A DNA stretch of 40,564 nt from an uncultured Burkholderiales bacterium (GTDB lineage: Bacteria > Pseudomonadota > Gammaproteobacteria > Burkholderiales > Burkholderiaceae_C). Below are positions 1 through 7,905 of the stretch, piece after piece. The notes below the pieces were generated by a model. The model was not told the origin of the DNA. It searched no databases and saw only the letters and a list, made by a program, of their open reading frames with translations. Positions within the stretch are counted from its first letter, which is position 1, and each line of letters starts with the position of its first letter. The translations under genes and the position numbers were made by a program. The stretch spans positions 1-40,564 of the forward strand of contig CAJAOB010000332.1 of assembly GCA_903941205.1 (NCBI GenBank). Reading direction: 5' to 3'.

Positions 1-2017
1 GCTGGTAAATCACCTTGCGCTGATCGTTGGCCACATCGTCATATTCGAGCAGCTGCTTGCGAACGTCAAAGTTGCGCGCCTCGACCTTGCGCTGCGCCGA
101 TTCGATACTGCGCGTGACGATCCCCGCTTCGATCGCTTCGCCGTCCGGCATCTTGAGACGGTCCATGATGGCCTTGACGCGGTCACCCGCGAAAATGCGC
201 ATCAGGGGGTCGTCCAGGCTCAGGTAAAAGCGCGACGAGCCCGGATCGCCCTGACGGCCGGAGCGGCCGCGCAGCTGGTTGTCGATCCGGCGCGACTCGT
301 GCCGCTCGGTGGCAATGATGCGCAAGCCGCCCAGGCCCTTGACCTTTTCATGGTCGGCCTGCCACTGCGCGCGCAGCCGGATGATTTCAGCCTCTTTGGC
401 GCTGGCGTCCAGTGCCTCGTCGGCTTCTACCGCCTCGATCAACTTCTCGACATTGCCGCCGAGCACGATGTCAGTGCCGCGGCCGGCCATGTTGGTGGCG
501 ATGGTGATCATGCCGGGCCGGCCCGCCTGCGCCACGATGTCGGCTTCACGCGCATGCTGCTTGGCGTTGAGCACCTGGTGCGGCAGCTTTTCCTTTTCGA
601 GCAGCTGGTCAATGATTTCCGAGTTCTCGATCGAGGTGGTGCCCACCAGCACGGGCTGGCCGCGTTCGTGGCATTCACGAATGTCCTTGATGGCCGCCTC
701 GTACTTTTCGCGCGTGGTCTTGTAAACGCGATCGAGCTGGTCCTCGCGCTGACTGCGCCGGTTCGGCGGAATCACGGTGGTTTCAAGGCCGTAGATTTCC
801 TGGAACTCGTAGGCCTCGGTATCGGCCGTGCCGGTCATGCCGGCGAGCTTGCCGTAGAGCCTGAAATAGTTCTGGAAGGTGATCGAGGCCATGGTCTGGT
901 TTTCAGCCTGAATCGTCACGCCTTCCTTGGCTTCCACCGCCTGATGCAGGCCATCGCTCCAGCGCCGGCCCGACATCAGTCGGCCGGTGAATTCGTCGAC
1001 GATGACCACTTCGCCGTCTTGCACCACGTAGTGCTGGTCGCGCTGGTAGATGTGCTTGGCGCGCAGCGCCGCATACAGGTGGTGGACCAAGGTAATGTTG
1101 GCCGGGTCGTAAAGCGTCGCGCCTTCGGGAATCAAGCCCATGCCAAAAAGGATGCGCTCGGCGTTTTCGTGGCCCTGCTCGGTCAGAAAGACCTGCTGCG
1201 TCTTCTCGTCAATCGTGAAATCGCCCGCCTTGATGATGCCCTCGCCCGTGCGCGGGTCAGCCTCGCCTTCCTGGCGCGTCATCAGCGGCACGACCTTGTT
1301 CATGGCCAGGTACAGGGCGGTGTGATCTTCTGCCGGGCCGCTGAGGATCAAGGGCGTGCGCGCCTCGTCAATCTGGAGCGAGTCGACCTCGTCGACGATG
1401 GCGTAATTCAGGCCGCGCTGAACCCGGTCAGTGACTTCGTAGACCATGTTGTCACGCAGGTAGTCAAAGCCGTATTCGTTGTTGGTGCCGTAGGTGATGT
1501 CGGAGCGGTAAGCGGCCTGCTTTTCCTCACGCGCCATTTGTGGCAGGTTGATGCCGACCGAAAGACCCAGGAAGTTGTAGAGCTTGCCCATCCAGCGCGC
1601 GTCGCGGCTGGCCAGGTAGTCGTTGACCGTGACCACATGAACGCCCTTGCCGGCCAGTGCGTTGAGGTAGACCGGCAACGTAGCGGTCAGGGTCTTGCCC
1701 TCGCCGGTGCCCATCTCTGCAATCTTGCCGTTGTGAAGCGCCATGCCGCCGAGCAGCTGCACGTCGAAATGGCGCATCTTCATGGCCCGCTTGCTGCCTT
1801 CGCGAACCACCGCAAAGGCTTCCACCAGCAGCGCATCCAGCGTTTCGCCCGCGCTCACCCGGTCCTTGAATTCCTGGGTTTTCTGGCGCAGCTGATCGTC
1901 GCTTAGCTGCTCCAGCGGCCGTTCCAGCGCATTGATGCGCTCAATCGATTTGCGGTAGGTTTTCAACAACCGGTCATTGCGGCTACCGAACAGTTTGGTC
2001 AGGGGATTGAAAGCCAT
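1..2017 (-). CDS. secA: Preprotein translocase ATPase SecA (partial, C-terminus outside window)
   Basis: Motor ATPase that pushes unfolded preproteins through SecYEG at the inner membrane. The reading frame is open from the ATG at 2017 to the left edge, giving 672 residues; the family is usually about 900, so roughly the last 240 (end of the helical scaffold and the zinc-binding tail) are missing. The protein starts [19 protein letters not shown]. Walker A is MGTGEGKT at residues 102-109 and the DEAD-type Walker B is DEVD at 209-212, the same positions as in E. coli SecA. Near the left edge the frame reads [14 protein letters not shown], a SecA signature. An AAGGG lies about 10 bases before the ATG. 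The ORF track misses the gene because no stop lies in the window. It is divergent from the DUF721 gene, as is common in Burkholderiales. Identification is secure. Confidence 0.98.
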   Translation of the reverse strand, partial: MAFNPLTKLFGSRNDRLLKTYRKSIERINALERPLEQLSDDQLRQKTQEFKDRVSAGETLDALLVEAFAVVREGSKRAMKMRHFDVQLLGGMALHNGKIAEMGTGEGKTLTATLPVYLNALAGKGVHVVTVNDYLASRDARWMGKLYNFLGLSVGINLPQMAREEKQAAYRSDITYGTNNEYGFDYLRDNMVYEVTDRVQRGLNYAIVDEVDSLQIDEARTPLILSGPAEDHTALYLAMNKVVPLMTRQEGEADPRTGEGIIKAGDFTIDEKTQQVFLTEQGHENAERILFGMGLIPEGATLYDPANITLVHHLYAALRAKHIYQRDQHYVVQDGEVVIVDEFTGRLMSGRRWSDGLHQAVEAKEGVTIQAENQTMASITFQNYFRLYGKLAGMTGTADTEAYEFQEIYGLETTVIPPNRRSQREDQLDRVYKTTREKYEAAIKDIRECHERGQPVLVGTTSIENSEIIDQLLEKEKLPHQVLNAKQHAREADIVAQAGRPGMITIATNMAGRGTDIVLGGNVEKLIEAVEADEALDASAKEAEIIRLRAQWQADHEKVKGLGGLRIIATERHESRRIDNQLRGRSGRQGDPGSSRFYLSLDDPLMRIFAGDRVKAIMDRLKMPDGEAIEAGIVTRSIESAQRKVEARNFDVRKQLLEYDDVANDQRKVIYQ

Positions 2018-2247
2018 AGATGCGGGGCCCTTGCGCGGCAATCAGCGCTGCCAGAAGGGACTAAACCTTTATTGAGTGCCGTTGGAGACCTCGCCAGCGA
2101 ACCTGGCGCAGGCGAAAACACCCGATTTTACCTCTGCGACTTGCGACGCAGGCGACAGCCGGGACAGCGCCGCCAATCCGGGATAATCATGCTAGCCCGC
2201 CCACCCTGAATCGCCCCCGACCCTAGCGAGCCGCGCACCACATTCTG

Positions 2248-2571
2248 ATGAACCTACCGCAAGGCCCGCGCCAGGCCGTGAGCTTTAGCCAAGCGCTTGA
2301 CAATTCACCGCCACTAGCCCGGTTGGCCGACCAGATGCGCGAATCTGGCGAGTTGCTCAAGAGCATCGAAGCGCTGCTACCGCTCGCGATACGCCCGGCC
2401 GTCAACGCCGGTCCGATTGACGGCGAGGTCTGGTGCCTGCTTGTGGAAGGCAATGCTGCGGCCGCCAAGACGCGCCAGCTGCTGCCCACGCTCCAGGCTG
2501 CGCTACAGGCCAAAGGCCACAAAATCAGCACCATTCGCCTGAAAGTGCTCCTTGCAGGCCCCAAGCGCTAG
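2248..2571 (+). CDS. DUF721 / DciA-like protein
   Basis: 107-residue soluble protein with the DUF721 (DciA-type) pattern: a helical N-terminus with LARLADQMRESGELLKSIEA, then the strand GPIDGEVWCLLVEGNAAAAK and a C-terminal RQLLPTLQAALQAKG...ISTIRLKV. DciA proteins are ancestral loaders/helpers of the replicative helicase DnaB; small DUF721 proteins next to secA or lpxC are common in proteobacteria, and their exact role there is less certain. The ATG at 2248 has no clear Shine-Dalgarno sequence. It was kept because the peptide starts at about the usual distance from the conserved helix. It is divergent from secA across 230 bp that must hold both promoters; I could not place those with confidence. 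Confidence 0.75.
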   Translation: MNLPQGPRQAVSFSQALDNSPPLARLADQMRESGELLKSIEALLPLAIRPAVNAGPIDGEVWCLLVEGNAAAAKTRQLLPTLQAALQAKGHKISTIRLKVLLAGPKR

Positions 2572-2708
2572 ACCGGCCACGGCGCTTGCGCGGGCACCCA
2601 CCCGGGCTGCTCGGCGTCATCCCCGAGCGCCCCTAAATTCCAACGTGGCATTATTTGCTTTGTCTTCCGAACAGACTGTAAATCGTGTTTCAGGATGTCT
2701 TGCGCAAA

Positions 2709-2730
2709 AAGTGCGCCGCAAGTGCGCCGT
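2709..2730. repeat. 11-bp tandem direct repeat in leader of oxidoreductase gene
   Basis: Two adjacent copies AAGTGCGCCGC / AAGTGCGCCGT, identical in 10 of 11 bases, lie about 100 bp before the ATG of the downstream oxidoreductase. An 11-bp period is close to one helical turn, so the pair could be a tandem operator half-site, or simply slippage. Apart from this, the 255-bp gap 2572-2826 holds nothing I can identify. Confidence 0.4.
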
Positions 2731-2826
2731 TTTCCTGCAGGGCCGCTGCGTTGGGGCACCGCGCACAGGTGCTGAAATACCCGCGCTGCCGCAATATTGT
2801 TCTTCACGCTCACAACTTCGAACACC

Positions 2827-3852
2827 ATGAAAAAAGTCACCTGGGGGGTGCTCAGCACCGCCAAAATCGGCAGAGAAAAGGTAATTCCCGCGCTGCAAAA
2901 AAGCGCGTTTTGCGATGTCCGGGCGATTGCCTCGCGCTCGCTGCCTCGCGCCCGGGAGCTCGCCGACAAGCTGGGAATAGCCCAGGCCTACGGCTCTTAC
3001 GAAGAGCTGCTGGCGGACCCGGCCATTGAGGCCGTCTACAACCCCTTGCCCAATGACCAGCATGTGGCGCTGACGCTGGCGGCGGCGCGCGCAGGCAAGC
3101 ATGTGCTGTGCGAAAAGCCCTTTGCGCTGACCGCCCGGCAGGCCGGCGAGCTGCGCGAGGTCGCCGGCAAGGTCCACATCATGGAAGCTTTCATGGTGCG
3201 TTTTCATCCGCAATGGCTGCGCGCCCGGGAGATCGTGCGCAGCCCGGAGATGGGCGAGCTGCGGGTGATTCAGGCCTTTTTTTCCTACTTCAACCGCCAG
3301 CCGGACAACATCCGCAATGCGCTGTCCACCGGCGGCGGCGCCCTGTATGACCTGGGCTGCTACGCCGTGGTGGCCGGGCGCTTTTTGTTTGAGTCCGAGC
3401 CGCTGCGCGTGATGTCCCTGATCGATCGGGACCCCGACTTCCAGACCGACCGCACGGTCAGCGCCATCGTTGATTTTGGCGGCGGGCGCCGTCTGGAGTT
3501 CACGGTGTCGACCCAACTCGCGCCTTTTCAGCGCCTCCAGGTCTTTGGCACGCTGCAACGGGTGGAGTTGCTGGTCCCGTTCAACGCGCCGCTGGGCGGC
3601 AGCACGCCCTTGTTTGTCGACAGTGGCCGCAGTCCGGGCGGCGCCAGCGCCGCGACGGAGATCATGGCGCCTTGTGACATGTACACCCTGCAAGGCGATG
3701 CTTTTTCCCAGGCCATTCGCGGCGAGATCGACCTGCCTTACGGGGTCGAAGATGCGATTTGCAATATGCGCGTGCTGGACGCGCTTTTTGCCTCCGGCGC
3801 CAGCGGGCAGTGGGAGCCGGTGGCTGCAGGCCATTCGGGCGAGGGTCAATGA
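2827..3852 (+). CDS. Gfo/Idh/MocA family oxidoreductase (dihydrodiol/xylose dehydrogenase-like)
   Basis: 341-residue NAD(P)-dependent oxidoreductase. The N-terminal Rossmann motif is WGVLSTAKIGREKVIPAL (GVLSTAxIG variant typical of the dimeric dihydrodiol dehydrogenase / D-xylose dehydrogenase branch). The family EKP motif with the catalytic lysine is in VLCEKPFALTA near residue 95. The C-terminal alpha/beta dimerisation domain begins around MEAFMVRFHPQW. The ORF track starts at a TTG at 2797; the ATG at 2827 fits the family N-terminus better, though neither has a good Shine-Dalgarno sequence. The stop is one base from the next gene's ATG, so it heads a three-gene plus-strand operon with an aldo/keto reductase and an HbpS-like protein. 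The substrate cannot be read from sequence; a sugar or polyol is likely. Confidence 0.88.
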   Translation: MKKVTWGVLSTAKIGREKVIPALQKSAFCDVRAIASRSLPRARELADKLGIAQAYGSYEELLADPAIEAVYNPLPNDQHVALTLAAARAGKHVLCEKPFALTARQAGELREVAGKVHIMEAFMVRFHPQWLRAREIVRSPEMGELRVIQAFFSYFNRQPDNIRNALSTGGGALYDLGCYAVVAGRFLFESEPLRVMSLIDRDPDFQTDRTVSAIVDFGGGRRLEFTVSTQLAPFQRLQVFGTLQRVELLVPFNAPLGGSTPLFVDSGRSPGGASAATEIMAPCDMYTLQGDAFSQAIRGEIDLPYGVEDAICNMRVLDALFASGASGQWEPVAAGHSGEGQ

Positions 3853-3853
3853 G

Positions 3854-4903
3854 ATGGACTATGTCGCCGCAGCCCAACGCTACGACAAGCCCGCGCAGTA
3901 CCGCGCCTGCGGCCAGAGCGGCCTGAAACTGCCCGCCATCACGCTGGGCTTGTGGCACAACTTTGGCGACGCCACGCCCATGGCAACTCAGCGCGCCATG
4001 CTGCGAACGGCGTTTGATTTGGGCATCAATCATTTTGACCTGGCCAACAACTACGGCCCGCCGGCCGGCAGCGCCGAAAGCAACTTTGGTGAGCACTTGC
4101 GGCGTGACTTCAAGCCCTACCGAGACGAGCTGATCATCTCCACCAAGGCTGGCTACGCCATGTGGCCCGGCCCCCATGGTCAGGGCGGCGGCTCGCGCAA
4201 ATACGTGCTCGCCAGCCTGGACCAGAGCCTGCGGCGCATGGGCCTGGACTATGTGGACATTTTTTATTCGCACCGCTTTGACCCGGACACGCCCCTGCAA
4301 GAAACCATGGGCGCGCTGGCCAGCGCAGTGCAGCAAGGCAAGGCGCTTTATGTCGGCCTGTCGAGCTATTCAGCCAGCAAGACGCGCGAGGCGGTCGCAC
4401 TGTTGCGGCAGATGAACGTGCCCTGCCTGATCCACCAGCCTTCCTACAACATGATGAACCGGTGGATTGAGGACGAGCTGCTAGACACACTGCAAGAACA
4501 CGGCATGGGCTGCATCGCATTCAGCGCATTGGCCCAGGGCCTGCTCAGCGACAAGTACCTCCACGGCGTTCCTGCCGATGCGCGCATCAACCGGCCGGGC
4601 GGTGCCTCATTCAAGCCCGAGCACCTGAGTCCGCACAACCTGGTCCATGTGCGCGCGCTCAACGAGATCGCGTTGGGGCGCGGCCAGAGCCTGGCGCAAA
4701 TGGCCACCGCCTGGGTATTGCGCGATGCGCGCGTCAGCTCGGCGCTGATTGGTGCGAGCCGACCCGAGCAGATCGTCGAGCTGGCAGGCGCGCTCGGCCA
4801 GCCGGGCTTTTCTGCCGAGGAACTTGCCGCGATTGACCAGCACGCGGTCGACGGCGGCCTGAACCTTTGGCAGCGCTCTTCCACCGATCAACCGCCAACC
4901 TGA
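3854..4903 (+). CDS. Aldo/keto reductase, YghZ/MgrA type (L-glyceraldehyde 3-phosphate reductase-like)
   Basis: 349-residue cytosolic NADPH-dependent reductase with a TIM-barrel fold. Very similar by eye to E. coli YghZ: LPAITLGLWHNFG, HFDLANNYGPPAGSAE (catalytic Asp and Tyr), ELIISTKAGY (catalytic Lys), then DIFYSHRFD and a C-terminal NADP-binding segment ending SALIGASRPEQI. YghZ reduces L-glyceraldehyde 3-phosphate and methylglyoxal. The ORF track entry begins far upstream at 3470 inside the previous gene in another frame. The ATG at 3854 follows the previous stop by one base and places the family N-terminus correctly. It is probably co-transcribed with the oxidoreductase before it and the HbpS-like gene after it. 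Family assignment is secure, in vivo substrate is not. Confidence 0.92.
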   Translation: MDYVAAAQRYDKPAQYRACGQSGLKLPAITLGLWHNFGDATPMATQRAMLRTAFDLGINHFDLANNYGPPAGSAESNFGEHLRRDFKPYRDELIISTKAGYAMWPGPHGQGGGSRKYVLASLDQSLRRMGLDYVDIFYSHRFDPDTPLQETMGALASAVQQGKALYVGLSSYSASKTREAVALLRQMNVPCLIHQPSYNMMNRWIEDELLDTLQEHGMGCIAFSALAQGLLSDKYLHGVPADARINRPGGASFKPEHLSPHNLVHVRALNEIALGRGQSLAQMATAWVLRDARVSSALIGASRPEQIVELAGALGQPGFSAEELAAIDQHAVDGGLNLWQRSSTDQPPT

Positions 4904-4916
4904 ACCGAGAGCCCGC

Positions 4917-5420
4917 ATGATCAATCTCAAGCGCGACATCGAGCGGCTCGCCTGGCAGGAAAGCCGGCTGGTCTTCCCGGCTTTCAACCAGTCACACGCC
5001 TGGGAACTGGGCAGCCTGATCCGGCGCGACTGCGAAGCGGCCGGTGCCGCCATGAGCATCGAAATCCGGCTGGTCAAGGCGACGGTGTTTTTCTACGCCA
5101 TGCCAGGCACCAAACCAAATAACGCCGACTGGATCCGCCGCAAGCGCAACACGGTGGAGCTTTTGCACCGCAGCTCCTACGCGGTAGGCCGCTCGCTGGA
5201 GCTCGAAGGCAGCAGCTTGCAGGCCAAGATGGGCCGGCCGCTGCGGGACTTCGCCGTTCAGGGCGGCGGTTTTCCGATTTTCTGCGAGGGCGTGGGCTGC
5301 ATAGGCGCGGCCACCGTCTCCGGGGTACCCGAGCGCGAGGATCACGCCATCGTGGTGCGCGCGCTGGCGGCGCTGCGCGGCGTGCCGCTGCACGAAGTCG
5401 AACTGGACCCGGCCGGCTAA
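4917..5420 (+). CDS. HbpS-like / UPF0303 (DUF336) protein
   Basis: 167-residue protein of the GlcG/HbpS (DUF336) superfamily in its UPF0303 branch, often named heme-degrading domain-containing protein. Typical stretches are NNADWIRRKRNTVELLHRSSY, LQAKMGRPLRDFAVQGGGFPI and GVGCIGAATVSGVPEREDHAIV; the last is the conserved glycine-rich loop. Related proteins bind heme or small ligands, and members often sit beside redox or sugar-use genes. The catalytic role of this branch is not established. It starts 13 bases after the aldo/keto reductase. Its stop codon (5418-5420) overlaps the stop of the opposing Dabb pseudogene, so the two strands converge with no spacer or terminator. Confidence 0.82.
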   Translation: MINLKRDIERLAWQESRLVFPAFNQSHAWELGSLIRRDCEAAGAAMSIEIRLVKATVFFYAMPGTKPNNADWIRRKRNTVELLHRSSYAVGRSLELEGSSLQAKMGRPLRDFAVQGGGFPIFCEGVGCIGAATVSGVPEREDHAIVVRALAALRGVPLHEVELDPAG

Positions 5421-5730
5421 AGCGTGGTGCAGTCGATCTCCATGAAGTCAGCGAGCTCGGGAATCCAGCGCGACTGCACGAAACGGGTGTGGTCCGGGTG
5501 CAGGTTGTAGCTTTCGTAGCTCTGGGCTGAATCGAACGTCATCGAGACGCCATAGATACGCCATCGACACGTCAAAGTGGAAGTCGTTTTTCGGAATGAG
5601 CCGGCGCAGAGGCTCGATAGCGCCGAACCAAGGGCATGACAGCCAGGCGCTGAATGCTTTGCAAAAAGTCTTTTTCCTCGGCCGTGTCGGCGGCATGCTT
5701 GCGAAGAAAAATCACGGCGTGGCAGACTAT
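5417..5730 (-). pseudogene. Dabb (stress-responsive alpha/beta barrel) domain gene, frameshifted and without start codon
   Basis: Three frames together spell one Dabb-domain protein of about 100 residues. Frame one gives CHAVIFLRKHAADTAEEKDF and RLAVMPLVRRY. Near 5616 one extra base moves the reading to EPLRRLIPKNDFHFDVSM. At about 5545-5565 a second shift leads to GVSMTFDSAQSYESYN and the hallmark LHPDHTRFVQSRWIPELADF, ending at TAG 5417-5419. At the second break two imperfect 12-bp copies (GTGTCGATGGCG / GTCTCGATGACG) lie 22 bases apart, which fits a 22-base duplication. Where family members have ATG the sequence reads ATA (5728-5730). Dabb proteins are small dimeric barrels often found with sugar-catabolic genes. 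Sequencing error could explain one shift, but hardly both plus the lost start. It follows the TolB-like gene by 22 bases. Confidence 0.8.
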
Positions 5731-5752
5731 GGCAAGGCTTTCAGGCAGGCGG

Positions 5753-6583
5753 TCATTCGGGCGGGCGTGAATAGCGCACGAAGGCAAACTGCCGGCTGTC
5801 GGGCGCCCAGCAAGGCACGTTGAGGCTGCCCTGCCCGCCAAACAGCGCCAGCAGCACGCGCGGCTCGCCACCAGCCGCCGGCAGCAGCCTCAGTTGCACC
5901 TCGTGATGGCGCGGATGCCCCTGAACGCCGTTTTCGTAGGCCAGGTACAGCACATGCTGCCCGTCGGGCGAAGGATGGGGGAACCAGTTGACGCGCTCGT
6001 CGTCGGTCATTTGCTGCAAGTCCTGACCGCTGCTGCGCACCCGCCAGAGCTGCACCGAGCCGTCCTTTTCGCCATTGAACCAGAGCCACTGACCGTCGGG
6101 CGTGTAGTCGGGGCCGTCGGCATGGTCAAAGCCGTCGGTGACTTGCGTTTCTGGCCCACCTTCGGGGGCACAGGTGTAAATCTGGAACGCATTGGTACGT
6201 TTGGCGACATAGGCCAGCCGCGCGCCGTCCGGCGACCAGCCATGCCAGTAAGACGGCGTCAGGCCCTGCACCAAGCGTGGCGTGCCGCCGCCCAAAGGCA
6301 GCGTGTAGATGCGGCTCTGGCCCCTGACCGGCGAGTCACTGACGACCAGCAGCCGGCCGTCCGGCGAGATGCCATGGTCGTTGTTCACCGCCTTGAGCTC
6401 GCCCGTGTCAATCGCCACCATGCGGGGCTCGCGCAGGTCCACGCGGTAAAGCCGGCCCTCGCCGTTGATGATCAGCGACTGCCCGTCGGCGGTCCAGTTC
6501 GGGGCCTCGATCAGGGTCTCGGTGCGCAGCACCGTGCGGACCTCGCCCGAGGCCAGGTCGTAGAGCGCCAGTTCACTGCTCAT
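5753..6583 (-). CDS. TolB-like WD40-type beta-propeller protein
   Basis: 276-residue protein made of repeated TolB/PD40 propeller blades: IEAPNWTADGQSLIING, NNDHGISPDGRLLVVSD, SYWHGWSPDGARLAYVA, DGPDYTPDGQWLWFNG, WFPHPSPDGQHVLYLA and VPCWAPDSRQFAFVRY. No signal peptide is present, so it is probably cytoplasmic, unlike true TolB. Such proteins commonly accompany Gfo/Idh oxidoreductases and sugar isomerases in Comamonadaceae; a sugar- or oligosaccharide-related role is inferred only from that. The ORF track extends to 6745, but the first 54 residues have no propeller character. The ATG at 6583 sits in an ATGA overlap with the small upstream reading frame, which favours it. Confidence 0.82.
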   Translation of the reverse strand: MSSELALYDLASGEVRTVLRTETLIEAPNWTADGQSLIINGEGRLYRVDLREPRMVAIDTGELKAVNNDHGISPDGRLLVVSDSPVRGQSRIYTLPLGGGTPRLVQGLTPSYWHGWSPDGARLAYVAKRTNAFQIYTCAPEGGPETQVTDGFDHADGPDYTPDGQWLWFNGEKDGSVQLWRVRSSGQDLQQMTDDERVNWFPHPSPDGQHVLYLAYENGVQGHPRHHEVQLRLLPAAGGEPRVLLALFGGQGSLNVPCWAPDSRQFAFVRYSRPPE

Positions 6584-6723
6584 ACGCCCACCGCCGCAAG
6601 TCTGGGCATGCGCCGGTGAGCCCGGAACTTGGCCCATTCGTCGATGGACGCCAGGCTGTTGCACGGCGCCTGATCGCTGGCGAGGCGGGCCAGAAAAATC
6701 GCGGGCCTCTGAATTTCTTTCAT
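6580..6723 (-). pseudogene. N-terminal remnant of a sugar phosphate isomerase/epimerase gene
   Basis: A 47-codon reading frame too short for the ORF track. Its first 31 residues, MKEIQRPAIFLARLASDQAP then CNSLASIDEWA, match the start of AP-endonuclease-2-fold sugar phosphate isomerases/epimerases (typically MK.I.GPAIFLAQFAGD...FNSLD.I..WA, about 340 residues). The remaining 16 codons (AKFRAHRRMPRLAAVGV) have no family character, so most of the gene seems to have been lost in a deletion. The ribosome binding site is intact (AAGGA, 8 bases before ATG) and the stop overlaps the TolB-like start (ATGA). It may therefore now act as a translated leader. Assignment rests on remembered family sequence. 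Confidence 0.65.
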
Positions 6724-6756
6724 GCTTGATTCCTTGTTGAAGCAAAGTGCCGTGGT

Positions 6757-7905
6757 TCAGGCGAAGACCGACTCATCGCTGCCGGCCGGCACCGGCTCGG
6801 GCCGCAGGCAGGTGGTTCCCATGCGCACGAACTGGCTGGACCGTGACGAGGTCTCCAACGCCTCGAGCACCTCCAGCACATGCAGCGCCAACTCGCCGCT
6901 GGCCCGGTGCGGGCGGTTGCTCCGGATCGCCATGGCCATGTCGACCAGACCGATCATCCGGTAATCGGCCTGCATGCTGCCGTTGCGCGCTTTGCGGTTG
7001 GGCACGCCAAAAGGCAGATCCGCAATGGACAAGTCCTGCCAGTCGCCGTTGGGCTTGCACAAACGTGGCGTGTTGCCAAAAAAGTTCGGGTCCGCACCCA
7101 GCAAGGTTCCTTCGGTGCCGTAGATCTCGATCGGCGACGTTCGGTTGTGCTTCCACACGTCCCACGAGGCCGAGAAGCTGACGTTGGCGCCGCTGACGAA
7201 ATCCAGCACCGCGTTGACGGTGGTCGGCACGCCTACCTCAATGATGCGGCCGCTCAGGGGCTCGCTGGTCACGGTGCGCGTGGCGTTGCCGACGCTGGCA
7301 AGGCCGGCCACGCGCTGCACCGGACCGAGCAAATTGACCAGCTGCGTGATGTAGTAAGGGCCGATGTCGAGCACCGGGCCGCCACCTGTCTTGTAGAAAA
7401 ACTCGGGGTTGGGATGCCAGTTTTCCATGCCGTGGGACATCACCACAGCGCTGCCGCCCAGCGGCCGGCCAATGGCACCGGCGTCGAGGGCGCGGCGACA
7501 AGCCTGGTGCGAAGCGCCAAGAAAGGTGTCGGGCGCGCAGCCCACGCGCAGACCTTTGGCGCTGGCCAGTTGCATCAGGGCCAGCGCGTCCTTGAAGTTG
7601 GCAGCCAACGGCTTTTCAGAGTAAACGTGCTTGCCCGCGTTGATGATTTGCCGGGAGACTTCGGCATGCGCCATGGGCACCGTCAGGTTGATGATGATGC
7701 GGATGTCCGGGTCGGCCAGCAGCGCCTCGATGCTCATGGCTTGCACGCCATAGCGCGCAGCCTTGGCCTGCGCCGCCTCCAGCCGCAAGGCCGCGCAGGC
7801 CTTGACCTCGATGAGGCCAGAGCGTGCAGCGCCCTTGAGGTAAGCATCGCTGATGTTGCCGCAGCCGATGATGCCGATGAGGGTCTTTGGGTTGCTCGTG
7901 CTCAT
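6757..7905 (-). CDS. Gfo/Idh/MocA family oxidoreductase
   Basis: 382-residue NAD(P)-dependent dehydrogenase. The Rossmann nucleotide-binding motif is GIIGCGNISDAYLKG near residue 11 and the EKP motif with catalytic lysine is VYSEKPLAANF near residue 96. The substrate domain includes FYKTGGGPVLDIGPYYITQL, with the conserved Asp/His-region residues of the family. It differs clearly from the plus-strand oxidoreductase at 2827, so the two are not recent duplicates. It is the first gene of a minus-strand set followed by the isomerase remnant, the TolB-like gene and the Dabb pseudogene, a typical sugar/inositol-type catabolic grouping. Substrate unknown. The ATG at 7905 was chosen from the fit to the Rossmann start. 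Confidence 0.88.
   Translation of the reverse strand: MSTSNPKTLIGIIGCGNISDAYLKGAARSGLIEVKACAALRLEAAQAKAARYGVQAMSIEALLADPDIRIIINLTVPMAHAEVSRQIINAGKHVYSEKPLAANFKDALALMQLASAKGLRVGCAPDTFLGASHQACRRALDAGAIGRPLGGSAVVMSHGMENWHPNPEFFYKTGGGPVLDIGPYYITQLVNLLGPVQRVAGLASVGNATRTVTSEPLSGRIIEVGVPTTVNAVLDFVSGANVSFSASWDVWKHNRTSPIEIYGTEGTLLGADPNFFGNTPRLCKPNGDWQDLSIADLPFGVPNRKARNGSMQADYRMIGLVDMAMAIRSNRPHRASGELALHVLEVLEALETSSRSSQFVRMGTTCLRPEPVPAGSDESVFA

Noticed and set aside
299-1906. 535-codon plus-strand ORF
   Set aside because: Shadow of secA, whose minus-strand frame carries Walker A and B motifs at the right residues.
2160-2200. GATAAT-like -10 box before the DUF721 gene
   Set aside because: No acceptable -35 hexamer lies 16-18 bases upstream; too weak to list as a promoter.
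2617-3849. 410-codon minus-strand ORF
   Set aside because: Antisense shadow of the Gfo/Idh/MocA gene at 2827-3852.
2827-7905. The two Gfo/Idh/MocA genes as a recent duplication
   Set aside because: Lengths (341 and 382 residues), Rossmann motifs (GVLSTAKIG versus GIIGCGNIS) and the rest differ strongly; they belong to different branches.
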